Positions 6,150 through 12,414 of a stretch of 12,414 bases of DNA are shown piece by piece. Position numbers and translations under genes: made by a program. Location of the stretch: the NCBI GenBank assembly GCA_024224995.1, contig JAAENB010000932.1, forward strand, positions 1 to 12,414, given 5' to 3'. The stretch comes from a bacterium. GTDB taxonomy: Bacteria; Spirochaetota; UBA4802; UBA5550. How positions within the stretch are numbered: position 1 is the stretch's first letter; each line of letters starts with the position of its first letter. The notes under the pieces were generated by a model. It worked only from the letters and a program-made list of their open reading frames with translations. It did no database searches and was not told the DNA's origin.

Positions 6150-9100
6150 TTATTCTGTGGTATCCGCGGAAACATACTTAATAAGCGTAACTTCGTTCCC
6201 TTTTTTATTATATACAACTTCATCCAGAATCCCCAGGCTGGTAATGATCCCTCTCCCATGAGTAAGGAATTCTTCGTTAATGTCGCTAATATCCTTCTTT
6301 AGTATTTTGTTATAATCAAAACCGGTTCCTTCATCCCGGATAATATATTGGACCCGGTTTTCGTTCAGGGAGAAGGTAATGAAAACCTTTTTCTTTCTTT
6401 TTTCAGGGTCCAATTGCCGTTTCCTGAGAAGTTCAAAAAAGGTATTAGTCTCCTTGGCCTGGCTCTTCTCTTCATAGGTTATTTCAAGGTTCCCATGTTC
6501 AATAGCGTTGATAATAAACTCACTTAAAGACATACGAATTAAACTAATATCAATACTGTCGAAATATTTTGGCAGGTCTTTCGTAAGCCGGAAAGCGATC
6601 TCATTAATAAGAGTAAGCCGGTTTTCCATTTCCAGGGTATAGTCAGCTTTGGTAACGAATTTAGACAAAGCGTCATCCATAAGGTCAGTGGCAAAACCGA
6701 TCATGCCAACAAGAGAATCTTCCTGGAAAACAGGATCAAGTTTGAATTGCAGCAAGATCCCGTCGCCCAGGTTTTTATGAATACATAGGCCGGTGCAGAG
6801 CACATCGGAATTGCCGTCTACGAGAACCTTGTTGATATTTTCCTGGAAGGCGGCTTTGTTGATCTGGTTTATATCCGCAGGGTCATCAAAAATAATTTCC
6901 GTGATATCCTTACCGATAATATCTTTTTCGAAAAAGCCCAGCTTCCGGTTCATGTTTTTGTTGGCAGTAATAAACTTCCCGTTAATGTCCGTGGTAAAAA
7001 TGATGTCTTTTGTTTTTTCTTCAACAAGTTCGCGGTATTTTTTTTCGGAATCAATGAAGCGTTCTTCAAGGGCCTTGACTTCGGAAAGGTCCATGGCAGT
7101 AGCCAGTATTCCTTGTATGGTCATGGTTTCCGAATCGAACCATAAGGAGCAATTTATTGAAATATGGAAAATAGTTCCATTGTTCTCAAAGCGGATCTCT
7201 TCATCATGAACAGTCACCCCTCTCAGCTGTTTGGCGCATTCCTCTTTTGTTATTTCTCCGGACTTCCACTTCTGTTTTATTTCACCTCCCCTGGTGTAGA
7301 GGTCAATAAACAGCTCCACCCCTTTTGGGTAATCTTCTTCGTATACAACATCTTTGGCAGAAAATTCACCCGCCTCCGGAGCATAGCCCCAGGTTTCCAC
7401 GAATTTATTATTATATTCAATGATCCGGGCATTGGTGTCAATAAGCATGGAATATACAGGCAACAGTTTATACAGAACCCGGAATCGTTCTTCCGATTCA
7501 ATTAAGCGGTTCTCAATTATTTTTTTGTCCGTTATATCTTTTACAAATCCTCTGAACCCGATGCATTTCTCGAACGCGTCGTATATGGGCAGCAGCGAAA
7601 CTTCAACAAATCTTTTTTCATTGTCTTTCCTGGTAATTTCCAGGTTAAAGTCGTTTGTACTTTTTCCCATTTCGGTATTTCGACTGATCTGTTTAAGAAT
7701 TCCCTGTGAGAATTCCTGGGTGGAATATTGTGCTAAATTGATTCCCATTAACTCACCCCGGCTGTAGCCCACAATACTGCAGAGTTCATCACTGAAAAAG
7801 GTCAGGTTCCCTTCGTGGTCCACTTCATAATATCCAACACCAACTCTTTCCAATATGGTTTTAAATTTGGACTCCATGAGGTTTGCTTCTGTTTTATCGA
7901 TCGAGGTAATAAGGATGCCCTTAAATTTAAGGTCTTTTTTATCTACCAGCAAGTTCGCGTTAATAAGGACATCAAAAATATTGTCACGGGTTTTATTATA
8001 TACCCGCATTTCTTCGTTCTTGATTCGAACCTGTAAGAGTTTTTGATAACATTCATCCCGGTAAACAGGATCATTTTCTACTTTTTCATAAGAGAATGTT
8101 TTTTTCAGCGTTTTTCCGTTATTGTAGAGTCCTATAAATAACTCAACAGCATGTTTGATATCATCCTGGTGGAGAAAATCATTAAAGTTGACTTTTCCCT
8201 CGTCTATGAAATAGCCGTATTTATTTCGGGCAATAGAATTTGCTTCAATGACATTCCCTTCGTTGTCGATGAGAAGTAATAATGCCGGGGAAATATTAAA
8301 GAGTGTTTTATACCGTTCTTCCGAGATGCGAAGAGCCTCTTCAGTGCGACGAAGCTTTGCTTTGTCAAAGGCGGTGCAATGAAACCCGGTAATAGTTCCT
8401 TCGTCATCGATAGTGCAGCACGCGTCAACTTCGCAGTATAGAACTTTCCCGTTCCAGGTGAGGAATTCTACGGGTTCTACGCCAAGGCTCATCTTTTTCG
8501 CGTTGGAAATGATCTCTTCAAGGTTTATTTGCCGCCTCGATTTTTCTTTTTTTATATATGCGAGAACTCGTTGAATAAGATCCTGGTATTTAGCTGCCAT
8601 GCTTTCTACATCTTTGGGTATTATTATCTGGTCAAAAGTGGCGCCAATAAGATTATTGGGATCAGTGGTGATTTCCGAAGTTCGCTTCAGGAGCTGCCTG
8701 CACGCGTCATTTGCTTCTATGCAGACTCCATCGATATTTACCTTGAAAAGCAGGGCCGGGGAATGCAAAAAATAGTCACGGTAGCTTTTTTCAAGCGGAG
8801 CCCGCTGCTGTTTTTGAATTATATTCGTAAAGTGTTGTATGAATTTTTCAGAGCCAAGCCCCGTAATATCGCTATCAACAGTATCTTTTTTCGCGACCAG
8901 GATAAGGCCGGTTTCGGCGAGAGGGGCGCAGACATAGCCCGGTAAATCTATCATTAGATCCGGATCTCCGGATATTAATTTTTCCATTATGGTTTTCTCC
9001 GGAATGGAGATGGCTTTTAAAAAAGTATACCGGTCCTTATTATTACCTCTTTCTTTAAGAAGTATCCCAATCCCCGAAAGAGAAAAGATTTTTTTCAGGC

Positions 9101-9224
9101 CGCGGCAAACCTCTTCCAGGAACTCCTGTTGTTCTTTATGAGAGTTTTCCAGGAGCAGGTCCAGGGATTCAAATTGCTGTTGATAATAAGAATTATTATC
9201 GTTTATACCGTCTTTTTCGATCAT
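6150..9224 (-). CDS. GAF/multi-PAS sensor protein with C-terminal RsbW-like HATPase domain
   Basis: This 1024-residue protein has no membrane segment, so it is probably a cytoplasmic sensor. Residues about 20-140 look GAF-like. Five PAS modules follow, starting near 146 (YFLHSPALLFKV), 300 (SEERYKTLFNISPALLLLID), 452 (FKTILERVGVGYYEVD), 577 (SEERFRVLYKLLPVYSMLID) and 727 (SEKKYRELVEEKTKDIIF). Modules 1, 2 and 4 carry an extra insertion before the last strands. The end is a HATPase_c_2 type ATP-binding domain: N box EFIINAIEHGN (902-912, Asn906), G1 DEGTGFD (964-970), G2 HGRGI (989-993). No phosphoacceptor His box is evident before it. This resembles Ser/Thr kinases of the anti-sigma/RsbW type or response-regulator-free sensors more than a classical histidine kinase. 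No anti-anti-sigma, sigma factor or receiver gene is in the window. The start at 9224 is preceded by GGGGA. The GH31 gene lies 184 bases downstream on the same strand, so co-regulation is possible but unproven. Confidence 0.85.
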   Translation of the reverse strand: MIEKDGINDNNSYYQQQFESLDLLLENSHKEQQEFLEEVCRGLKKIFSLSGIGILLKERGNNKDRYTFLKAISIPEKTIMEKLISGDPDLMIDLPGYVCAPLAETGLILVAKKDTVDSDITGLGSEKFIQHFTNIIQKQQRAPLEKSYRDYFLHSPALLFKVNIDGVCIEANDACRQLLKRTSEITTDPNNLIGATFDQIIIPKDVESMAAKYQDLIQRVLAYIKKEKSRRQINLEEIISNAKKMSLGVEPVEFLTWNGKVLYCEVDACCTIDDEGTITGFHCTAFDKAKLRRTEEALRISEERYKTLFNISPALLLLIDNEGNVIEANSIARNKYGYFIDEGKVNFNDFLHQDDIKHAVELFIGLYNNGKTLKKTFSYEKVENDPVYRDECYQKLLQVRIKNEEMRVYNKTRDNIFDVLINANLLVDKKDLKFKGILITSIDKTEANLMESKFKTILERVGVGYYEVDHEGNLTFFSDELCSIVGYSRGELMGINLAQYSTQEFSQGILKQISRNTEMGKSTNDFNLEITRKDNEKRFVEVSLLPIYDAFEKCIGFRGFVKDITDKKIIENRLIESEERFRVLYKLLPVYSMLIDTNARIIEYNNKFVETWGYAPEAGEFSAKDVVYEEDYPKGVELFIDLYTRGGEIKQKWKSGEITKEECAKQLRGVTVHDEEIRFENNGTIFHISINCSLWFDSETMTIQGILATAMDLSEVKALEERFIDSEKKYRELVEEKTKDIIFTTDINGKFITANKNMNRKLGFFEKDIIGKDITEIIFDDPADINQINKAAFQENINKVLVDGNSDVLCTGLCIHKNLGDGILLQFKLDPVFQEDSLVGMIGFATDLMDDALSKFVTKADYTLEMENRLTLINEIAFRLTKDLPKYFDSIDISLIRMSLSEFIINAIEHGNLEITYEEKSQAKETNTFFELLRKRQLDPEKRKKKVFITFSLNENRVQYIIRDEGTGFDYNKILKKDISDINEEFLTHGRGIITSLGILDEVVYNKKGNEVTLIKYVSADTTE

Positions 9225-9245
9225 TTTTCCCCAAAAATACCGGAA

Positions 9246-9251
9246 ATTATA
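9246..9251 (-). promoter_or_regulatory. Candidate -10 box for the PAS sensor gene
   Basis: On the - strand a perfect TATAAT lies 21 bases before the sensor start codon, followed by a short leader with GGGGA before the ATG. At 17-18 bases upstream there is no good TTGACA-like box, only AT-rich sequence with two GTTAAT repeats on the + strand (AACATTAACA on the - strand). It may need an activator or may be a chance match in AT-rich DNA. Confidence 0.4.
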
Positions 9252-9298
9252 CCTGTTAATGTTAATGCTTATTATTCAGATATTGTTCAGTAGATCAA

Positions 9299-9314
9299 GC
9301 ACTATTTTTAGTGC
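9299..9314. promoter_or_regulatory. Perfect inverted repeat, possible operator
   Basis: GCACTA-TTTT-TAGTGC is a perfect 6-bp inverted repeat with a 4-base spacer, sitting between two divergent genes and 6 bases upstream of the candidate -35 box of the SBBP gene. The position suits a dimeric regulator site acting on one or both promoters. It has no role as a terminator, since no transcript is expected to end here. Confidence 0.4.
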
Positions 9315-9320
9315 AGATAG

Positions 9321-9349
9321 TTGACGATCCATGATTATTTTATTAGTTT
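9321..9349 (+). promoter_or_regulatory. Candidate promoter of the SBBP lipoprotein gene
   Basis: TTGACG at 9321-9326 matches the -35 consensus at five of six positions. At a 17-base spacing the -10 is a poor TAGTTT (9344-9349). A closer TATTAG at 9341-9346 gives only a 14-base spacing. If used, the leader would be about 75 bases long and would contain the two ATAGTCTCAT repeats. Confidence 0.3.
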
Positions 9350-9355
9350 AAAAGG

Positions 9356-9405
9356 ATAGTCTCATAAAGCAATAAAACAATAAAAAACCGCCCCCATAGT
9401 CTCAT
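9356..9405 (+). repeat. Pair of ATAGTCTCAT direct repeats in leader region
   Basis: ATAGTCTCAT occurs at 9356-9365 and again at 9396-9405, 40 bases apart start to start, close to four helical turns. Both lie between the candidate promoter and the ribosome binding site (GGAG at 9421) of the SBBP gene. They may be a regulator site pair or a small duplication. Confidence 0.5.
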
Positions 9406-9431
9406 CAAAATAATTATACAGGAGTTATAGT

Positions 9432-10730
9432 ATGAAAAGATTTTTTTATGGAATGTTGATAATATTCCTCGCAGGAACTATTGGGTGCGGCACCGGGTTT
9501 GACGACAGCGGAGATCCCGGTCCGGATGATGAAACCGGAACCGAATCAATTTCCCGGACCAGGCAGATTGGGGGTGATAAAGACGATTCAGGTTTGGGAG
9601 CTGCTGTTGACTCTCTTGATAATATTTATATTACCGGGTATACCGGGAGTGACCTGTACGGGAATATACACCAGGGAGAAGGGGATATATTCCTGATCAA
9701 ATTTAATTCTTCAGGTGAGCAGGTGTGGACCCGGATGCTGGGTTCTGCCGCTTATGATGGAGCTTATGATATCGCTATTGACAGTGAAGATAATATTTAC
9801 CTTACCGGGTGGACATGCGGCAGCCTGGATGGGAATAATCATGAGGGTTCCTATGATGTTTCCCTGGCGAAATATAATACTGCCGGTGAAAAACTATGGA
9901 CCCGGCAGTTAGGTTCAACAGCCGTGGATATAGCTCATGATGTGGTGATTGATAGTGCCGGTAATGTTTATATAGCCGGGTATACCAATGGTGGTCTGGA
10001 CGGAAATACCGCCACAGGAGGTCATGACGCCTTCCTTGTTAAGTATACTTCTTCAGGGGAAAAAAAGTGGACTAAACAATTCGGCACAACAGGTGATGAT
10101 GTTGCTCATAGTGTTGCTGTTAATTCAAGCGATACGGTTTTTGTTACCGGCTATACAGGGGGGAATCTTTATGGATCATATACCGGGGCGAATGGGGATA
10201 TCTTCCTTGCAATGGTCAGCTCTGACGGTATTAGTGAGTATAGACAATGGGGGACCGGTGAAGCTGACATCGGATCTGGGCTTGCGGTTGACAGCAAGGA
10301 CAATGTTTATATTTCCGGACATTCCGGAGGTAATTTAAACGGTGAAACTGTTGTGGGCAGTTCCGATACATTTCTTATGAAGTTCAATGTTAACCAGGTG
10401 CTGGAATGGACCAGTATGCTCGGCTCCACCAGCTCCGAAACTGTTAAAAGCCTGATCATTGATAGTAACGACAATATTTTGCTTGGCGGTTACACAGGCA
10501 ATAGCCTTTCGGGAACTGATGATGCTTTTATACTAAAATATGATTCCGAGAGCAACGTCCTTCTTACTGAACAGTTCGGTTCAACAGAGAATGATTATTG
10601 TTATGATATTGCCCTGGACAGTTCAGGCACCGTATATGTCACCGGGTACACAAATGGCGGGAGCCTGGATGGGAATACTGCTCTGGGGGGACGTGATATT
10701 TTTCTTACGAGGTTTGCGGAAACCTGGTAA
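9432..10730 (+). CDS. SBBP-repeat lipoprotein, seven-bladed beta-propeller
   Basis: This 432-residue protein has a signal peptide ending in lipobox TIGC (Cys19), followed by an acidic Gly/Asp/Pro tether (20-40). Seven SBBP (beta-propeller) repeats of about 52-58 residues then run to the C-terminus, starting near residues 41, 99, 156, 213, 270, 326 and 378. The recurring pattern is WTRQLGS, a DSxDNVYITGYT core, LDGN, then GDIFLxKF. The sixth blade is about five residues short. Seven repeats are the number needed to close one propeller, and the last ends two residues before the stop, so the gene looks complete. Such lipoproteins are surface or periplasmic and probably bind a partner or ligand; no enzymatic residues are evident. 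The start has GGAG at 9421-9424. It is divergent from the PAS sensor gene, with which it shares a control region. Confidence 0.9.
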   Translation: MKRFFYGMLIIFLAGTIGCGTGFDDSGDPGPDDETGTESISRTRQIGGDKDDSGLGAAVDSLDNIYITGYTGSDLYGNIHQGEGDIFLIKFNSSGEQVWTRMLGSAAYDGAYDIAIDSEDNIYLTGWTCGSLDGNNHEGSYDVSLAKYNTAGEKLWTRQLGSTAVDIAHDVVIDSAGNVYIAGYTNGGLDGNTATGGHDAFLVKYTSSGEKKWTKQFGTTGDDVAHSVAVNSSDTVFVTGYTGGNLYGSYTGANGDIFLAMVSSDGISEYRQWGTGEADIGSGLAVDSKDNVYISGHSGGNLNGETVVGSSDTFLMKFNVNQVLEWTSMLGSTSSETVKSLIIDSNDNILLGGYTGNSLSGTDDAFILKYDSESNVLLTEQFGSTENDYCYDIALDSSGTVYVTGYTNGGSLDGNTALGGRDIFLTRFAETW

Positions 10731-10750
10731 ACCGGTTTCATAACGTGGGG

Positions 10751-10786
10751 GTTCGGCCCCTGCGAGGGGTTCGGCCCCTGCGAGGG
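10751..10786 (+). repeat. Tandem 18-bp repeat with hairpin core
   Basis: GTTCGGCCCCTGCGAGGG occurs twice without a gap (10751-10768 and 10769-10786), and a degraded third unit (ATGCGGCCTGGGG) follows. Each unit contains CCCC-TGCGA-GGGG, able to form a small hairpin. It lies 20 bases after the SBBP stop codon, so it may serve as an end-of-transcript structure, although no T run follows directly. Confidence 0.75.
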
Positions 10787-10819
10787 ATGCGGCCTGGGGT
10801 GTCAATTCTGATGTATTTT

Positions 10820-10844
10820 GGTGTATTGTAAAAAAAATTACACC
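10820..10844 (+). terminator. Weak hairpin downstream of SBBP gene
   Basis: GGTGTA (10820-10825) can pair with TACACC (10839-10844) across an A-rich loop. CCCCATTTTTG follows on the + strand. It could act as a weak terminator for the SBBP gene, but the T run starts 5 bases after the stem and the stem is short. Confidence 0.3.
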
Positions 10845-10883
10845 CCCCATTTTTGTAATCAAGCACAGCGAGATTGTGAGACC

Positions 10884-10948
10884 GGAACGGGTTCCACCGA
10901 AGGAGTCAGCAGGTCACTGAGCGGAGCCGAAGTGTCCTCTGAGACCTG
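10884..10948. repeat. Composite of short inverted repeats (REP-like)
   Basis: The stretch contains GGAAC-GG-GTTCC (10884-10895), then CAGGTC (10910-10915) paired with GACCTG (10943-10948), enclosing CACT...AGTG and CGG-AG-CCG. The core CACTGAGCGGAGCCGAAGTG resembles, from memory, short palindromic motifs found dispersed in many bacterial genomes. It does not read as a gene on either strand. Confidence 0.5.
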
Positions 10949-10967
10949 AAAAAACCAGCCCTTGCTG
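10949..10967 (-). terminator. Candidate terminator of the 11010-11945 gene
   Basis: On the - strand, 43 bases after the stop codon, CAGC-AAGG-GCTG forms a short stem followed by G and T6 (10954-10949). The T run is good but the stem is only 4 bp. The larger CAGGTC/GACCTG structure begins directly downstream and may add to termination. Confidence 0.35.
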
Positions 10968-11009
10968 CGACTCTCCCCAGGAGCACCAGCTACATTCCGC
11001 TGCTCTTCT

Positions 11010-11945
11010 TCACAACCGAGCCCCTACGGAAACACCCGTAATAAGATTAAACTTATCCGCCGTAGTAATGATTCCGCTGGAAGCTTTAATATTGCTAAAG
11101 AGCGAACCAAAATGAACACCCAATATTAAGTGGTCTGCCAGGCAGAAGGAAAACCCCAGTTTCGCGGAAGCGATAATCCCGATATCCTGCCTGATAGAAG
11201 TCCCGCCCAGGAGCTCAACAAAAAAATAAGACCGGTTCCTGCCGGTAAAACCAATGTAAATCGCCGGACCTATCATCCCATATCCGTTTCTGAATCTAGA
11301 GTCAGTACCATTGTCGCCAATCTCAAAAAAATCATGATACCCGATTTCAGCAACCAGGCCCATGTCGAAGTTTCTCATATAGTCCATGCCCATGGAAAGT
11401 TTCAAATTGGCAAGATACCCTGTCCGTTCCACATTTTCCAGTTCATCGGTCCTGGTTTGAGGAATAATATACGTACCCTGAGCTTCCATCTGGAACCAGG
11501 GATTGATCTTAACATCATTAAAGATGATATCATAAATATAGAGAAAAGCATACCCAACCCAGATCAGGATAACAAAGATCCCCAGAACCAGGAACACCAC
11601 CAGGGCGAATTCATTATCAATATTACCGCAGCCGCTGCCGATGTTGGAGCACCCGTCAGCAGAACGGGCGCCGGGCATACATGAACTGTCACTGGAATGG
11701 CTGCCGCCTCTAACTACGGGAGGATCCTTTAATGGGGCGGGATCTTTTTTGGGCGGAGTCTTTTTGCTATCATCCTTCTTATCGTTTTTTTTATCTTCTT
11801 TTTTTTCTTTTTTAGCGGGATCGTCTTTCGTTTCAATCTCAATGTCACTGGTACCCGGTTTTTCAATAGTTCTGCTCCCTTCTTGAGCCCGGACAGATTG
11901 CCCTATCAATAAAAAAACCATAAGAATAGAAAGAAATTTTGACAT
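11010..11945 (-). CDS. Exported envelope protein of unknown function: Lys/Asp-rich linker, one TM helix, barrel-like C-terminus
   Basis: This 311-residue protein has a signal peptide at 1-20, probably cleaved after SVRA. Residues 30-78 form a highly charged, Pro-rich low-complexity linker (repeated KK, DD, DP). Residues 85-110 are Ser/Gly-rich with Cys89, Cys99 and Cys106. Residues about 113-140 are one strong hydrophobic segment (ALVVFLVLGIFVILIWVGYA). Residues 150-311 alternate polar and hydrophobic residues like beta-strands of a small outer-membrane protein (AIYIGFTGRNRSYFFVELLG, then HLILGVHFGSLF), ending VSVGARL. A helical membrane anchor followed by a barrel-like domain is unusual. No family was recognised. 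The start has GAGG about 12 bases upstream and a clear promoter. The gene stands alone, flanked by repeats. Confidence 0.75.
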   Translation of the reverse strand: MSKFLSILMVFLLIGQSVRAQEGSRTIEKPGTSDIEIETKDDPAKKEKKEDKKNDKKDDSKKTPPKKDPAPLKDPPVVRGGSHSSDSSCMPGARSADGCSNIGSGCGNIDNEFALVVFLVLGIFVILIWVGYAFLYIYDIIFNDVKINPWFQMEAQGTYIIPQTRTDELENVERTGYLANLKLSMGMDYMRNFDMGLVAEIGYHDFFEIGDNGTDSRFRNGYGMIGPAIYIGFTGRNRSYFFVELLGGTSIRQDIGIIASAKLGFSFCLADHLILGVHFGSLFSNIKASSGIITTADKFNLITGVSVGARL

Positions 11946-11982
11946 GCCTGGATACCTCTCTTTATGAGATACGGGATCCTCT

Positions 11983-12011
11983 ATGGTATGTTAATAAACG
12001 GTGTTTGTCAA
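11983..12011 (-). promoter_or_regulatory. Sigma70-type promoter of the 11010-11945 gene
   Basis: On the - strand a perfect TTGACA (12011-12006) is followed after exactly 17 bases by TACCAT (11988-11983), matching four of six -10 positions. Transcription should start near 11976, giving a leader of about 30 bases that contains the GAGG ribosome binding site. This is the best promoter in the window. Confidence 0.7.
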
Positions 12012-12082
12012 GAATAAGTTAATTGAGCAGCAGTTTAAATTATTAGGTTCTACAGCGCACCTAAAAAATAAACTACCCCCCC

Positions 12083-12097
12083 AACCCCTCGCAGGGG
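12083..12097 (-). repeat. Inverted copy of the 10757-10771 repeat core
   Basis: AACCCCTCGCAGGGG is the exact reverse complement of the 15 bases at 10757-10771 inside the 18-bp tandem repeat. The two sites face each other across the - strand gene at 11010-11945. The core is itself nearly palindromic, as in REP-type repeats. Confidence 0.7.
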
Positions 12098-12105
12098 ATT
12101 AGGTA

Positions 12106-12139
12106 CGCGTAAGGGCACGGCGTGCCGTGCCCCTACGCG
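12106..12139. repeat. 34-bp near-perfect palindrome (REP/MITE-like hairpin)
   Basis: The 16-base arms 12106-12121 (CGCGTAAGGGCACGGC) and 12124-12139 (GCCGTGCCCCTACGCG) match at 15 of 16 positions with a 2-base centre. The central GGGCACGGC-GT-GCCGTGCCC is perfect. It is not followed by a T run on either strand, so a dispersed repeat is more likely than a terminator. From memory, motifs of the type GGGGCACGGC/GCCGTGCCCC recur as intergenic repeats in several phyla. Confidence 0.8.
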
Positions 12140-12172
12140 GTGTTTATCTGGGATTCCCCTCTGTGGTGTTGA

Positions 12173-12291
12173 CCCGGGAGAAATCTCCGGGAAACCAACC
12201 CGTAAAGACGTTGCACGCAATGTCTCTCTTCCCGGAAACCAGGCTCTATTCAAAAAGAGTTTCTTAAGAGCAGCTGACCCCGCAGAGCGGG
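12173..12291. repeat. Cluster of three further short palindromes
   Basis: CCCGGGAGA/TCTCCGGG lies at 12173-12191 with one bulged base. AGACGTTGC-AC-GCAATGTCT lies at 12206-12225 with one mismatch. CCCGC-AGA-GCGGG lies at 12279-12291. Together with the preceding palindrome they fill the non-coding stretch 12100-12291 and suggest an array of dispersed intergenic repeats and not a gene. Confidence 0.6.
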
Positions 12292-12328
12292 CTATATAAG
12301 GTATATCAACCCGGAATGTAAATTATGC

Positions 12329-12414
12329 CTACCGGGAGTAATACCTCTGCAGAACGTTCGGAACTCGCTCCGCTCAAACAGCCTCACAACCTGCCGAGGC
12401 ATCACTCCCGGTAG
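12329..12414. repeat. 86-bp element bounded by 24-bp inverted repeats (MITE-like)
   Basis: The arms 12329-12352 (beginning CTACCGGGAGTAATACC) and 12391-12414 (ending ATCACTCCCGGTAG) match at 21 of 24 positions when one is inverted. They enclose 38 bases containing GTTCGGAACTCGCTCCGCTC. The right arm ends at the last base of the window. On the - strand two of the three mismatches become G-T wobble pairs. No open frame for a transposase is inside, so it would be a non-autonomous element or a structured RNA/terminator-like repeat. Confidence 0.7.

Noticed and set aside
8529..8945. 138-codon + strand frame and other + strand frames within 6793-8945
   Set aside because: They are shadows of the multi-PAS gene, which is open for 1024 codons with clear domains on the other strand.
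10623..10862. 79-codon - strand frame over the tandem repeat
   Set aside because: It overlaps the end of the SBBP gene, and its LAGAEP repeats come from the 18-bp tandem DNA repeat.
12050..12253. 67-codon open frame on the - strand
   Set aside because: It consists almost entirely of palindromic repeat sequence, has no good ribosome binding site, and its composition (Arg/Gly/Pro-rich) is typical of translated repeats.
12329..12414. Integron attC site or CRISPR repeat
   Set aside because: The arms lack the GTTRRRY/RYYYAAC core pair of attC sites, and there is no series of equal repeats and spacers.

Overview
The window looks like chromosome of a Gram-negative bacterium rich in lipoproteins, most likely a spirochaete or close relative. 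This is inference. It rests on five lipobox-type signal peptides (two of them loose, VLSC and LFTC), an SBBP-repeat propeller lipoprotein, and a multi-PAS protein ending in an RsbW-like ATPase domain. No rRNA, tRNA, CRISPR array, transposase or integrase was seen.

Bases 2-3619 (+ strand) are an accessory island. First comes the 3' part of a VgrG/phage gpD-like spike gene carrying an Ig-like and a transthyretin-like C-terminal extension. It is followed by a 382-residue protein with a Cys-His-Asn/Asp arrangement of a papain/C39-like peptidase, then by a lipoprotein built of YD-like repeats. The order spike, enzyme, exported lipoprotein is that of a contractile-injection effector with a periplasmic immunity protein. 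Base composition falls sharply along this row. Behind it lie two remnants: a small lipoprotein gene broken by two opposite one-base poly-A shifts, and a truncated, frameshifted second copy of the 5' end of the YD lipoprotein gene. These look like scars of immunity-gene turnover.

Bases 3649-9224 (- strand) hold a GH31 alpha-glycosidase lipoprotein and a 1024-residue GAF/PAS sensor with a C-terminal HATPase domain. The GH31 protein closely resembles sulfoquinovosidase YihQ but has Gln where YihQ has its sulfonate-binding Arg. A divergent control region (9225-9431) separates the sensor from a + strand seven-bladed SBBP lipoprotein (9432-10730).

Bases 10731-12414 hold one - strand envelope protein of unknown function (11010-11945) with a good sigma70-type promoter. 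On both sides are short palindromic and tandem repeats, ending in an 86-bp inverted-repeat element that finishes exactly at the window edge. The two non-coding stretches (10731-11009 and 11946-12414) contain repeats, hairpins and promoter signals but no convincing gene.
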